Shown: piece by piece, positions 14,001 through 27,512 of the stretch
Layout: every line of letters starts with the position of its first letter
Position numbering within the stretch: the stretch's first letter is position 1
Assembly: GCA_014155875.1 (NCBI GenBank)
Contig: JACEFZ010018156.1
Location: 496,001 to 560,000 of the forward strand
DNA: 64,000 nt
Direction of reading: 5' to 3'
Source: Cepaea nemoralis
Taxonomy: Eukaryota; Mollusca; Gastropoda; Stylommatophora; Helicidae
Made by a program: the position numbers and the translations under genes
The notes under the pieces: model-generated
The model's database searches: none
Told to the model about the DNA's origin: nothing
What the model saw: only the letters and a program-made list of their open reading frames with translations

Positions 14001-17000
14001 GAATGATCTGTATCACAGTCAGCACTGTGGTAACTACGAGTCAATGATATATGGTTCAGATGTTGTCTCCGTGTGATGATGAAGTCCAGCTGGTGCCAAT
14101 GGCCGGATCTTGGATGTTTCCATGTGACCTTATGCATCTCTTTTGTTTTAAAAAAAGAGTTTGTAATACATAGGTCATTACTGGTGCAATGCTCCAGCAG
14201 CCTTTGCCCATTTTCATTCATGCGACCGATGTTGTATTTTCCAAGGGACACTGGCCATGAACTCGAGTCCTTGCCCACACGAGCATTGAAATCACCGAGC
14301 ATATAAATGTAGTCAGATTTTGGAACTGCCTTGATCACGGAGTCTAACTCCTCATAGAACAAATCCTTCACATCATCAGAGGAATCGAGTGTCGGTGCAT
14401 ATGCAGTAATAATGGTGGCAAACCCACAAGAGGTTGCCAAGCGCAGGGATAATAGTCTTTCATTTCCTCCTGCTGGAATTTCAATCATTCCCAGTAGCGA
14501 ATTCTTCACTGCAAAGCCCACACCGTGTTGCCTTTTTTCTGCCTGCCCTCTACCCTTCCAGAAAAAGGTGTAGTTGTTTTCCCTGAGTGACCCTTCCTCA
14601 GCGAGGCGAGTCTCCTGCAGGCCAGCAATATCAATGTTAAGACGATTGAGTTCGGCATCAATCACAGCCGTTTTTCTCACATCGTCAATATTGGTCAAGT
14701 CAGTGGAAAATCCTGGACACATGGTTCTCACGTTCCAGGTTGCAAGCCGTAGCTTGAGGTTTCTATTTTTATTTTTGTTTGTACCTGGTGCATTGGTTTT
14801 ACAGCCTGCGATTCAGATTTTGTCCTAGCCCCAAGCACCCATTGAAGCAGGCAGGCTGTGGCGGATCAGCACCCAATTGGCTGGGGGCTGCCCAGCTTGA
14901 GGCGGGCGGTAGCTGATCAGTGACACCTATAGGTGTCTCCCACCGTCAGAGGCAACACGTGGCGCCCCATGTCTACGCCAACTGACAAGGACTTATAACC
15001 CGTAACAGTTGCCTCTCGCTTTGATTCCGAGACCAGTTAAGACCAGGGATGGAGTTATTGCCTCTCCATAGCACAAAGCCTGGGCTAAAATATAGAGATC
15101 ATGTGTTGCCCATGCAGCATGATCCCTCTCTCGGCCTGCCTAGTTCACTCCAGAGGAAAGGTAACACCCCTACATCTGGAACAAGACAAGCTGCAGAAGC
15201 TGCCGGATCAGCAAAGCATTGCTCTAACTGTCCGCCTGTCGGAGCTTCGATCCTAGACCAGTCGCCAACCAAGGCTTAGGGCCTGGTAAGCCCTGCCATG
15301 ACAATTTTGTCTTTAGCTTGCATTTCCTCGCACCAGGGTAAGGCTTGTACCCTCCCAATTGTGCTCTTCCGCCCGAAGCCGTACTTTACACATACAGTTA
15401 TGATAATCATATAGCAGTCAAAGAAGACATTTTTGGAACAGACAATATACAATTTATACACAGAAACCACAAACAATGACAAGGTTTCAGCCAAATTACA
15501 GTTCATTTATTCACTTCATATGATAATTAACTCTGTAGTATGCACTTGACCAGATGCAGCAAAATATGCCAGGCAATCACATGTGCAATCTATTGTTTAT
15601 GACTTCTGTGTTTAAACAAAAATGATACTTTCAAATGCAGATAACAATACTGTCATACTTTAAGTCATACTTACAGTCTCGGGTGGCAGTCCAAGGCATG
15701 CACAGCTGAATCATGTTCTCTGTGAATGACCTAGTGTGTGTGTGTACACATATACTGATTTAGATTGTTTATACAGTGAACATGTAATGAGATGTAAAGA
15801 AAATAAAGAAACAAAAGCCACTAGAGATGGTTGTGGGCAATACAAATATGGGTCTAACATTATATGTTCAATGTGCTTAAGGTGTGTAAAAGGATCAGGT
15901 GACTGATTTCTGGCCAGTCCCATGAACTCAATTTTTTTTTTCGCTTGCTCACCCGCTCGCTTTTGAACTCAAGTGTAGACCATAGTACAATTTATAGTAG
16001 TAATGGACTGAATTTAGCATGTGGATTAGCTTTCTCTATTAACAGTGTCCCTTGCCTTCAGGCAAACCCACTTTGACTTCAGAGGTACTTGTAATTTACG
16101 TCCCCAAGTCAAGGACAACAGGTCAACATTTTAGTCCAGCTGCCTGGTGTAGGGGCTGAACCGCTTACCTCAGCATCAGCACAAAGAATGTTTAAGAACA
16201 CGTGTTCTTACCCATTCAACCATGTGGACCTGCACATGAACTCAATTAAGTGTTAATCTATATCTCCATAGCCTTGCATCTCTGTCAAAAATACCATTAT
16301 TCACCTCTGTTCATGCATTTTAATAATCAATATGGGCGTAAATCAGTAATTAGATGTTTGATTTTAATTTAGACAGCACAGTTAGATGTATCAAATTAGC
16401 AACCGAGTATGAACTATATGGGGTTAGTTACACATCATTAGGAGCCAGTGCCTATATAAACAAAATAATTCACAGTGACAAGGTTAGTTACATATCCCTT
16501 AAAGTCAACCCCCAGCATTATTTGGCTGTTTGTGATTTCTAGGCAAGTTTACGTTCAGTTGTTTGCCATTGTTTTTTAAATGACTGGCACTTATACCATT
16601 GTAACAAAACCTGTGCAAGGTGTTCTGTTTCCAAATCGCCTGCAGCTGTGTTTCAAATGTGGTATGTAGGATTGCGAATTATGTCCGTAACCCCTTAACC
16701 ATAGCTCTGCCAATTAACATTGGATGCATTGAATTCGACAATTATTCCAAATAAGGTCGCCCACATCTGGTAATGATATAATCCTTTTACATTTGTAGGA
16801 AAAAGTAATGGGCTACTTAGCTGTGTGGATTAATGGTGGTTTTCTCACATGTTCAATGTGGGGGTCATAGATTGAGCAAAGATCTATACCCAGCCATTCA
16901 CTAGCCTATTAGGTTAAGCTGGTCACTCTACAGGCAGTTTGTTTACAATTTTTGTGGCAATATTATTGCTTTTTATAATCTCAGTTCTGTTATGCCCACT

Positions 17001-20000
17001 TATCATTACTATAAATAATACTTAAAGGCTATCATAAAATTTCACATTTGCCCTTGCATTTATAAATTCACTTACTATAAATATATGCACATAAAATGTA
17101 ATGTAACAAGCAACACACAAAAAGTAAAGCATCTACCTTCAGCTTAGTTCCATCTGTTACAACACTACAGTAGACAGCAATGGCTGTTCCAACAATAAAA
17201 TCTCGAATAACAAACGGTTTGGCCTGTTTGGTTGCATCTGATGGAAAATCACTGCCTTCCTGAGCCCTACAAGAAGAATATTCCAACACTACTAAGTATT
17301 TGAAACAAAAAGTAAATCATTTTTCAAAAACTTCTTGTAGAACAGATTTAACATTCTATTTCAGATTTTACAATCTAAGTCGAAAACACTTTTGTAAAGA
17401 ACAGAAAAATACAACATAATGATTTGTTTCTGACAGCATCATCTTTATAAGTTTCTCATTAAATTAATAAACAACTATGACTGTTTTTGTTGAGTGTTTT
17501 TATGAAGCAGATTTGGAAAGATACTCGAGAAATGTAAGCAAGACTTACAAAATACAGAATGTCTTCCTTGTGAATACACTAACCAGAGAGCAACTTGTAC
17601 TTTCTTGGTACTTTCTACTAGAAGTAATAGCTCGTATAGGGTCTCCGCTTGAGTTCAAAGAATGCAAGTGGGAAAAAAACATCAGCTATTTCCAAATCAA
17701 CAAGTTGCCATGTCAAAATTCACTGAATTCCATTTCTGGTGGTAGTTATTGTTGTCTTCAAAATCCAGTGTATAGTTGGTAAGAATAATACACATGGGAA
17801 AAGGCATCCTTGTTGCATTCCTGTTCTGATCTCAAACGTATCTGTTAGTTTTCCTTCATGAAGAACTCTGTATGTTATGTGTCTATATGTTGCCCTTATG
17901 AACTAAACAGTGGAAATATGTCAATCATACAGATTAAAGCTTCAAGTGAGAGGAATGTTTTCACTGCACCAGGATTTACCCCCACAGGCTCACTCTCTCT
18001 ATGTAGAATGGTAGGCCACCTGCTGAGAGCATGGCATGAAGCATGAAGCCCAAAGCTCAAGTGATAACCCCCAAGGGTCTGCTAAAATACTGCACTCGGG
18101 GTCTGAGTGATGCAGTCCAAAAGATAACCCACAAATTTCACAGCCAGATGGCTTAACCTCTTCACCACATAGATCACTGACGTACTGCTTGACTGTACAT
18201 ATGGTACAACATGTTTACAAGCATAAGGGATGATAAAAAATAGATAACTTACATGGGTGAAAAATCTGGGTTGTATGCAAAAGACACTGCTGTGCAAGGA
18301 CCAGTGTGCAAATGTTGGTACCTGATTCAGAATAAAACATGTACATATACTAACAGCTGGGAAGCTTGATAGGAAAAGAACAAGGAATTTAAAAAACAGG
18401 AAAGTTATATATAATACTTATTTGATTACATGTGAAAATTAATGATAATTCCTAATTTTAAAAAAATAAAGCATTTTGAAATATTATTTGCACACAATTA
18501 ACTGCAAATAAAAACATACAGTAAAAGAAGAGTGATAAAACTGACCAGTAAATAAGCCGCAGACCTTGATCAAAGAACTTGATATGTCCTGCAGTGTCAC
18601 CAATCACAATGAAACTGTTAATTCAAAATACGTTAATAATTAATATGTCTTAAACATTTTTCTATTCTTAATAAGCAGTGAATGTTAATCAGAGTAAAGT
18701 TAAAGAAAAAAACAAAACAAAGTAAAAACAAAACAAAGTAAAGTCACAAGACTTAAAAAGTCGTTAAAAGTCTACAGGGTCGACTTCATTGCACCGGGTT
18801 TTTATCCCATATGGCTTGGTCTCTTTTCGCAGTGCGTCGCACAAAGCACGAAACTCCATAGCTCTAGCGACGGCCCACAGGAGTCTCCTGAAAATTTAAC
18901 TCATGAACCAAAGGACGCGGCCTGGTATCGAACCCTATAATCTTCGGAGCCCGAGTCAAACAGCTTGACCACTTTGCCACGGAGACTCCCTGTCATTGGG
19001 GTCTTCATATTTTTAGGCTACAATATAATGAGGTGGTGTGGTCATTTGCAGACATCGCTGCCAATCCCTTCCCAGACAATTCCCACAAAATTATGAAAAT
19101 TGTGCCCATTTTATGAGGCTGGGTTGTACCCACAGTCTGGTTAAGCAAGTGCACTCACCACCATGCTACTGTGCCTCCAAATCAAAGTAAAGAATACTTA
19201 TACAAAATGGCAAATTAAAAAATATCCAAAAAAAGAGTGAATTTAATATATTCTGCTAGAGGATCAGAGGTGTGGAGAAACATGATTGACCCCATAATAT
19301 TTTGAGACATTCGATGATTAGGAAAGTTAATCAAAATATGACATATTCATAAACATATGAGGCAACTGGTAAATAATGAAAGACTTAGGGAAACAACAGT
19401 ATATGAATCAGAGCTTATGGCTTGTCATATAAAGAGGGCATATGAAAAAACAAACCAAATATGCTGTTCGTTCAGATGAGAGATCAGAGTACTAAGCTAT
19501 GATAAACTACTACTTGGACTAGTACTGCAAACAGTTAGTTATCTTGACCATGCTCAACCTTCAATTCTAGTTGTGTGGTTATGTTGTCATGATATCATTC
19601 AACCTTCTGTACTAGTTATGTAGTTATGTTGTGATGACACTGTTCAATATGTCAATACTAGTTGCTTGGCTATATTATTAAACCTTCTATTCTAGTCATG
19701 TGGTTATGTTTTCTGTATATATTATTTTACTTGCACACTGCACAAACTTACTTGTCTGTGTTGGTGAGAACATTTATTCCCTTGTCATGCACTTTGATGA
19801 TCTTCAGTGGCTTCTTGTCAGCACTTTGATTGACATCCATGACTGAAATCAACAACCAAAATGTAGCAAGTACTTACATTACTGAGGTCTTAAAATTCTT
19901 AAGATAAGGACACAGATAATGAAATAAATCATGCAAATGATAACCCAATTTCTCTTGATGAAACCTCTCTCTCAGAGGTGGCATCATATGTACATATTTA

Positions 20001-23000
20001 GGAAGTAGTGTAGACAAATATGAGAGAACAAATAAAGACATTAAAATAAGAATGCAAACAAGGAACAGGAGTCTTTATAGCACTAGAAAATTTGTGCAAG
20101 TTAAAAAGAAATTAAATCTAGAATAAAACTTAGAATATTTAAATCCAACATCAAATTGATACTGTTGTATGGATCAGAAACATGACTAAAACAATTACTA
20201 AACATCTACAAACAATTGGTGCTTGTGCAGAATATAAAGACTAAAACTGTGTGTGAGAGTTACCGATATAGAGCTCATGGAGCAAACTAAACAAATTCCA
20301 GTGAATTAAGATGTGAGAAAAAGATGCTGGTTTTGGGTTGGAAATATAGTGAGGGGAAAAACTTTATAGGAAATCTAGAATCCCTTTATTTGGAACTCAG
20401 AAGGGGAGAAAAAATAAAGGAAACCTAAAATCACCTTAGAGTAGAAACCTGTCTTATTGCTAGGTGTATCCACCTAGTGGCAGATGGTGGAGTAGCCTAT
20501 AAATATAGAGGTTGGCTGGGAATATGTCAAATACATGGCCGTGGGTCAATGCATGGTGGTCATTGACATGAGGCTGGTTTGTTGTTTGTTGGTGGGGCAG
20601 CTATTTTTATAAGATAACCCCAAAATTCTAAGACAAGGCCACCAGTTGGTAAGAGGTATCATATATAATCAAACCCCACATGTTCATACCCTGAGAGCAG
20701 ATAAATAAATAAATGTTTGCATATCCTTTACAGGACATCGCTGTCAACATCAGCATCTTTCAGCTGATTGTTGATTTCTTGGCAAGATTACGCTCAGTAG
20801 TTTCCCATTGATGAGAGCAGATGGTCAATTAGAAATATCAAATAATAAATGAAAAGACTGAGGATTGTGTGATATCAGATAGAATATCAGATAGAAAGAG
20901 ACAGGAATGACAACACTTGACAACAAAAGTTATCCATTCTGCAGGAGAGAATCACCACTAGGCATTATTATAGATCTGTTCATACCAAAATGCAAAGATT
21001 ACCATGGACAGCCAGAGAAACCAATGAGCAAGTCCTATAAGAAACAAATGAAATCTGCAAACTGATTAGAGAAAGTAGACATAGACAGTCAAATTTAATA
21101 AACAAACATGAGAACTTGGGGGACAACTGGCAAGATTGAGGAGAAAAGAACAAGGGGAAGGCAAAGAAGTAAATATCTGGGTTGCTTGACCACATGGCAT
21201 AGTCAGGAAAGAACACAGAGCTGATCCATGACTCTGGTGATCAAGTGAGACATGGCACACAATGATGATAGTCAGATGAAATCTATTAAAGGAACCTGAA
21301 CAGTGTCAGACAGCATTTTACTGGTAAAGTTAAATGGCGGGCATTTTGATGTCAACATCATTCAAGCTTATGCCCGAACAGCACAAAGAAGTAACGATGT
21401 TCAGATGCATTTGCTTGCTTGTGTTCGTTGGCTTGAGCTCCAACACAAAGTCCTGTATGTCGGATGAAGGCATCTTGTTGTCCAACATCAGTGTGATGTC
21501 ATACAGGACCTGAGGTTTGCGTGAGTATCCATTGTCCCATTTCTGGCTTATTGGTGTGCAGACTGCTGGTGCCTCGCCATACAGGCAGACACTCTCCGAC
21601 TTCGGAGGAATCGGCGATCCTACTGACTTTAGTCAGGACCCCGAAGGGACCAGTTGCCCAGGACGCTCGACGAGGACGCGTCAATAGGTCTTGGCCAGTA
21701 TATAACCCGGCCCTGGTGCCTTGGAAACACCTCTGCGTCCCAGATGCACTTTATAGAGGCCTGAACTGTGCCGGTCTCCCTGGACTAGGAGTTAACGTCT
21801 TTCTTCGCAATCCCATATATTCTCGTGAGTAACGTAACCTGCATGAGAATCGGTAGAGGTTCTCATCACATTGGTAACTTATGGGGTATGTGAGCCGGTC
21901 GCTCAGAAAGCAATGGCAAACTACTGAGCGTAATCTTGCCTTGTACATCAACAGCAGCTGAAAAATGCTGATGTTGACTGCAATGTCCTGTAAATAATAT
22001 GCACCAAAAAAAAAAAAAAAAAGAACAATGTCCTGAAGAAGTGAAACAATCATAAATAAATATCATATTGAAAGACTTTAATGCTAAAATTAAAAGTCAA
22101 CAAAATGTCTGCACAGTAGGTAATTATGGACAAGAAAAGAATAATGAAAGAGTAGGCAGACTTGTAGAGCGAGCGTGATATGATTGATGGAAACATCTGG
22201 CAAACAGCCAAGAAGATAATGGATGTACAAGAGCCCTGACAATAAGGTCATAAACCAGACTGGTTATGTCCTCAACGACAGAAGATGTTGAAATACTTTA
22301 CTTAAAAGTCACAAAACTGTACCAAATGCTGACTACTACAGTGATTAGTTATTAATTATAGGCAAACTACATATAAAGTTAAGGAAAGTCAAAAAGATAA
22401 TCAATAAATTGTATTATCACCTCCATGTACAACATCGACCTACAATGTCTACCTACAAGACAGCAGGTTTGTGTATTGCTTCATCTGGTCCCTACCCCTT
22501 GCTCTGCCTGACTATGTGACCCTATGAGTAGCTGTGCTACCACCGTCAGACAGCTCTTGGGGGTTACTGGGGCTTTGCAAGCCCCTCTAATGCTACAAGG
22601 CGGATACACAGCCAATGAGGACTAGAACACAATACACACAGTTTTATACAAAATACCAGGAGAATGAAGTGAAAATAACATGAAAATATTTTGTTGAACA
22701 TAACCAAAAAATCCAACACTTAATACAATCTTTAATAACAAACTAGCAAGGTGAGGTGGTGTTCTGAGGCAAGAATGGCAGGATAGGACAAGACTGGATG
22801 AAAGTCATGGTGCTATATTAGGTTAAAAAGTCAGATAAGATGAGTAAAGAAAGAAAATATTTTTGTAGGGATGAATTGAGCATAACTGCTTAACATTAGT
22901 TAGAAGAGCCAAAATAATTTTTCCTGCAACCACAGAAACATCTGAGCAAGGAACTCCCTGCAGAAATGGAACAGCATGCTTTGCGTTGCCTGAGTCAGTG

Positions 23001-26000
23001 GTGACTCTAATATATACTAATTTTTTTCTTTTGGAATTACCTCAAGGAAGAAGGTAAAGGTAAAGAAATAAATATTGCATAATTGCTAGATTTTAACAAA
23101 TAGTATACATGGATGGCCACAACCCGAAAGTTGGAGGGTGGAGAATTAGACATTATTCAAAACAATGTTTTCACATAATAATCTGGGCATGAACATGTAT
23201 GAGGCAAGGGAACCGGTACAAGACTGAGAGTCTTTTCAGTGGACCATGATGAGAGCAATGTTCTGCAAAGAACCATTTGTATAAACATGAGCAAGGATGA
23301 AATGTCTTCTGTGGGAAGCATACAGTGTTGGCAGACTACATTGATGATGTGAAGCAACCACTTAAGATAACGATAATAATTCAAATATTCAAAGAACAAT
23401 TCAAATGTTAACAATTCTTGGCAACAGAAAAATAAAATGTTGATTAAACTGCAAATATGCTTTACTTGGAAGACCAGTCCAAACATCAATTTCTGGTTTA
23501 ACGTACACTGAGAAAGAAAATTAACATTGAATTTATTTAGATTGTGTATATAGAAAAATAACACAATATAAACTAATAATTATGAAGTACCATAGAACTG
23601 TTTAGAAAACAAAAGTACCTATTAGAAATAGTAGCTTTCAAATTGTGCGCAAGAGTAATGAAAAACCATGAAGTTCTTTCTAATGTCATAACCCATTTTT
23701 GATAACCTTGTCACAAAATAAATCTGCTGGTGCATTTTCAATCAACCATTTACCTGCATTTACCTGGATAAGTGAGTAATTAAAATAAATTAGTCAACAT
23801 TTTAACAACAAATATAAATGATTATTTTTATATGGGAAATAATCATTTATCTAAGGAAACATAACATTATTAAATTATAAAAACATTAGTAAATTCTCTA
23901 AATATTCTATTAACTTTCCTGTTGTCATAACATTTTCCAGTGTACCCTTTCTTTAATGAGGTGTCTAAAGAACGTGGATGTTCTATTTGTCGTACAAGTC
24001 ACAAGATTGCTTAATGAGCTGGTTTCTGTTGAGATGTCTGTATTACAATTTTACTCTGTGTGAGGTGCTTTCAACGTTATGAGGTCCAATATATGGAAGT
24101 GGGATTAAGCAGTCATGTGCATGATGCAAAAATTCCTTGAGTGAGCCCAGAACCTGAGCCCCATGTATCGGCACTGCATTAATGGAAGGCTCCTTGGATG
24201 TCAAGGAATGCCCATGTATTGCCCATGCTTTCCATTGAGAGCTGAATGTTCTGTATGTACCTGTAATGAATGGCCTAAATGATGTATATACTAGGGCGAG
24301 TCAATAAGTAAGTCACACAGTTCTGTGGGATGGCAGGTAAATGTAGTTTGTGTTATCTACAGGTGTCATTAGGTGACAGCAACATCAAACTTTATATTCC
24401 CATTCATCAGGTGGTGCTAGGTGTCTTATGCGCATGCGCAGCGCATAAACAAAATGGCGACTGTACTTATGGAGTATACAACCAAATAGCAACATGCTGT
24501 TGTGCATTTTTTGTGGGCAAAAGGACTGCTTGCAAAGGACATTCATAAGGAAATGCTTCCTGTTTATGCTGACAAATGTTTGTCCCGTAAAGCGGTGCAT
24601 AGCTGGGCAGAAAAATTTTCTCAAGGACGCTCTAAAATTGTTGATGAAATCCAATCTGGTTGTCTTGTTGAGATTGCCACAGAAGCATCCGTGCAGAGGG
24701 TGGAAGAGATGATTAGAGGTGACAGGCAAGTAACGATAGACTCTGTAGCATCTGCAATAGGGTGCTCACATGGTTCAGCATTCAGCATAATGCATGATCG
24801 ATTGAAATTTAAGAAAGTGTGCTCAAGGTGGGTACCCAGACAATTGAAGGAGGAACACAAAATGAACCGATATGGCCTGTCCTTGCATCATCTCTGTCGA
24901 CACGAAGATGAAGGAGAATACATGCTGAACAGGATTGTTACTGGGGACAAATCATGGGTGCATCACTAACAGCCTGAATAAAAGCGTGCTTCAATGGGAA
25001 ACATCCTTCTTCACCGTGTGACCAAAAATTCAAGGTTACACCATCAGCAGGGAAGGTTATGCTGACAGTGTTCTGGGATTGTCAAGGAGTGCTTTTAACC
25101 AATTTCAAGAAGAAAGGTGACAATGTGAATTCTGAATCGTACTATGAAGTTCTATCGATGCTTCATGAAGTAATTCAAGAAAACATCCAGGACTGCTGAC
25201 TAGAGGAGTGTTGCTTCTTCATGACAATGCCAGACCACATGCAGCTCGATTAACTCAGGAGAAAATTAACCAACTAAGGTGGGAAGTTCTGGAACATCCA
25301 CCTTACAGCCCCAAATTAGTCCCTAGTGATTTCCACCTTTTTGGTCCACTGAAAACCCACCTTGGTGGGAGACATTTCGCAAATGATGCCGAAATTGAAT
25401 GTGAAGTGAAAAACATGGTTTAGAAAACACAGCACGCAGTTCTATGCAATCGGTTTGGGAGGACTGATAAAACGATGGGATAAGTGCATCAATGTTGGTG
25501 GAAATTACGTTGAGAAATAAAGGGACAATGTATGTACAAAAATAAAGGATAAAGCGACGCAGGCGACATCATCACATTGAGACAGTGGAATGTCTTATGG
25601 TGCAACCCAGGAAGGTCAACCAGGACAATAATTACCATAGTGATGTTTGATGTGTCACTAAAAAAATTTTACAGCTCATTTGTAAACAGACACAATACAA
25701 CCACCACCCTTCATTGGATTCGCTGATTCCTCCGAAGTCGGCGAATATCTGCCTGCACGGCGAGGAACCACCAGTCTGCACACCAATAAGCCAGACATGG
25801 GATGTCACCATCCAACAAAGAGGACTTCATGCTGGAGTTCACAGCCAGCGAACGCAAGCAAGCAAGCAAGCATTGGAAGTACAAAGACGAACGATCATGA
25901 AGACAAATGGTTGTGTTCAGAAGTCAAATCAGATTATTATTATAAATTTGGTTATAATGCCTATTATAGTAACTTCCATATCATTAATTCTTTTTCATAT

Positions 26001-27473
26001 AAATTCAACTACAATTATTTATTTCTTCGTAATAAACATTATTGTAAATTCCATTTGTGTATATGGTGAGAAACAGTTATTATTTTGTGAATATGGACAG
26101 AAAATGGTGGTGGTCACTTTATGAGCCTATTCAGACAACTGAAGTAAATTAGCTAAGTAACATTTAAATATATTAATGTGGTTGTATCAGAATCTGTGTG
26201 TTGTTTGTGTGTTGGCAAAGGCTTCCTGGCAGCAATATTCATCCTGTCACTTGGGATTGTGTTCTTGTAAAACTGACCAATTCCACTTCTTGTGTTTGCC
26301 GATTTACTCATTCTAATTTTACAGTTTTCGTGCCGAGTGACTTGCTTCGCTTCGGAAGTCACGGCTGGCAAGCATCGTCTGGATATTTTCTCCGGGGCAT
26401 GCTGGGTAATGAACAGGCAGACAGATTGGCTGGCTCTGCAAAACTTGGTGGAGTATTGATGCATGATAAGGCAGATGTGGTTGCAGCCTTGTAGGAGCAC
26501 GTGTACACCTCGGAGGAGCAAATGGATCACCATGGTCTGGCAAGAATGCAACAGTGTGGAGTGACGAGGGGATCTGGCCGATGCTCGACGCTTAGAGGAA
26601 AGGCGAGATGCACATATAATCAGATTGCTACTGGTACTACTGGGGTTGGAACGCTTCGCTGGCTTCTGAGGATGGGGACGAAGCACTTATCAATCAATCA
26701 ATCAATCATTTTACAGTTTTACTGCAGTTGCACCAATTTAATTTCTTATCATCATAATCAGCAATGTTTTCCAGGCAGAGCACAGGCAAAATATGCAGAA
26801 CAGCATTTGTTCCTGTTTTCCTGATGGGCTTCTTTTGGACATATACTTTGAGAACCACAGTGGTGTGGTCGGAGTGGAATTTCCAAATAAGAAATTTGCA
26901 ATAGTACAGCTTTCCATTCAATTACTAACAGGACATTTTTTACAACAATGTGGTCTTGATGCATTCAATGCAATAAATTTCTGGCCATTAAGGTCTTTCA
27001 TCCAATGTTGAGAAGTTTACACTTGCAGCAATATTTCCTCTCACAATACCAATTCATCATTTAGTAAACACACATTTGATGAACATTTTAACTAATTTGT
27101 CACATGGTAAGCTGTGTTCATTGAATATTTAGCCCAATTAATCATTTAGTAAGACACAGATTAAAAGGACATTTCAACCAATTTGTCATTTAGTAGGACA
27201 TGTGTTTAATAGACATGTAATACAATTCACCATTTTGTTGGACACAGATTAGAAGGACATTGGAACCAATTTGTCATTTAGCAAGACACATATTTGATTG
27301 CCATTTTTTACCTATGATTTAAGAGTGGTCTCATGAATGCTAGATGCTTTTCCACTTCAGTTCTGGTCACTGTATCTCTAGGAGCCACCAACTTCTAGAT
27401 CTTCAGCTGGATTCAGGCCTGTGATGACCATTTATCGATGGTGTACAACATTGATATATGACAGACATCCTGT

Positions 27474-27512
<39 letters not shown>

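Larger units (their letters stand above)
24292..25547 (+). mobile_element. Mariner (DD34D) copy 1, broken, right end missing
   Basis: Left inverted repeat GGCGAGTCAATAAGTAAGTC is intact. Transposase pieces: VYADKCLSRKAVHSWAEKFS (helix-turn-helix region), VTGDKSWVHH (first Asp), LLHDNARPHAA (second Asp) and YSPKLVPSDFHLFGPLK (third Asp); 34 residues separate the last two Asp. A TAA interrupts after VHH (24967) and frameshifts follow. Sequence similarity to copy 2 stops near 25547, so the right repeat is lost. Confidence 0.85.

Noticed and set aside
11597..14731. Host craniofacial development protein
   Set aside because: Endonuclease, RT catalytic box and C-terminal finger show a LINE; that name is a known misannotation of such elements.
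23157..23564. 135-codon minus-strand frame as a gene or exon
   Set aside because: No recognisable domain, no splice sites continuing CFAP251, and chance length in AT-rich DNA.
24330..25423. Host SETMAR-like methyltransferase gene
   Set aside because: Only the mariner transposase part is present, with an inverted repeat and no SET domain.
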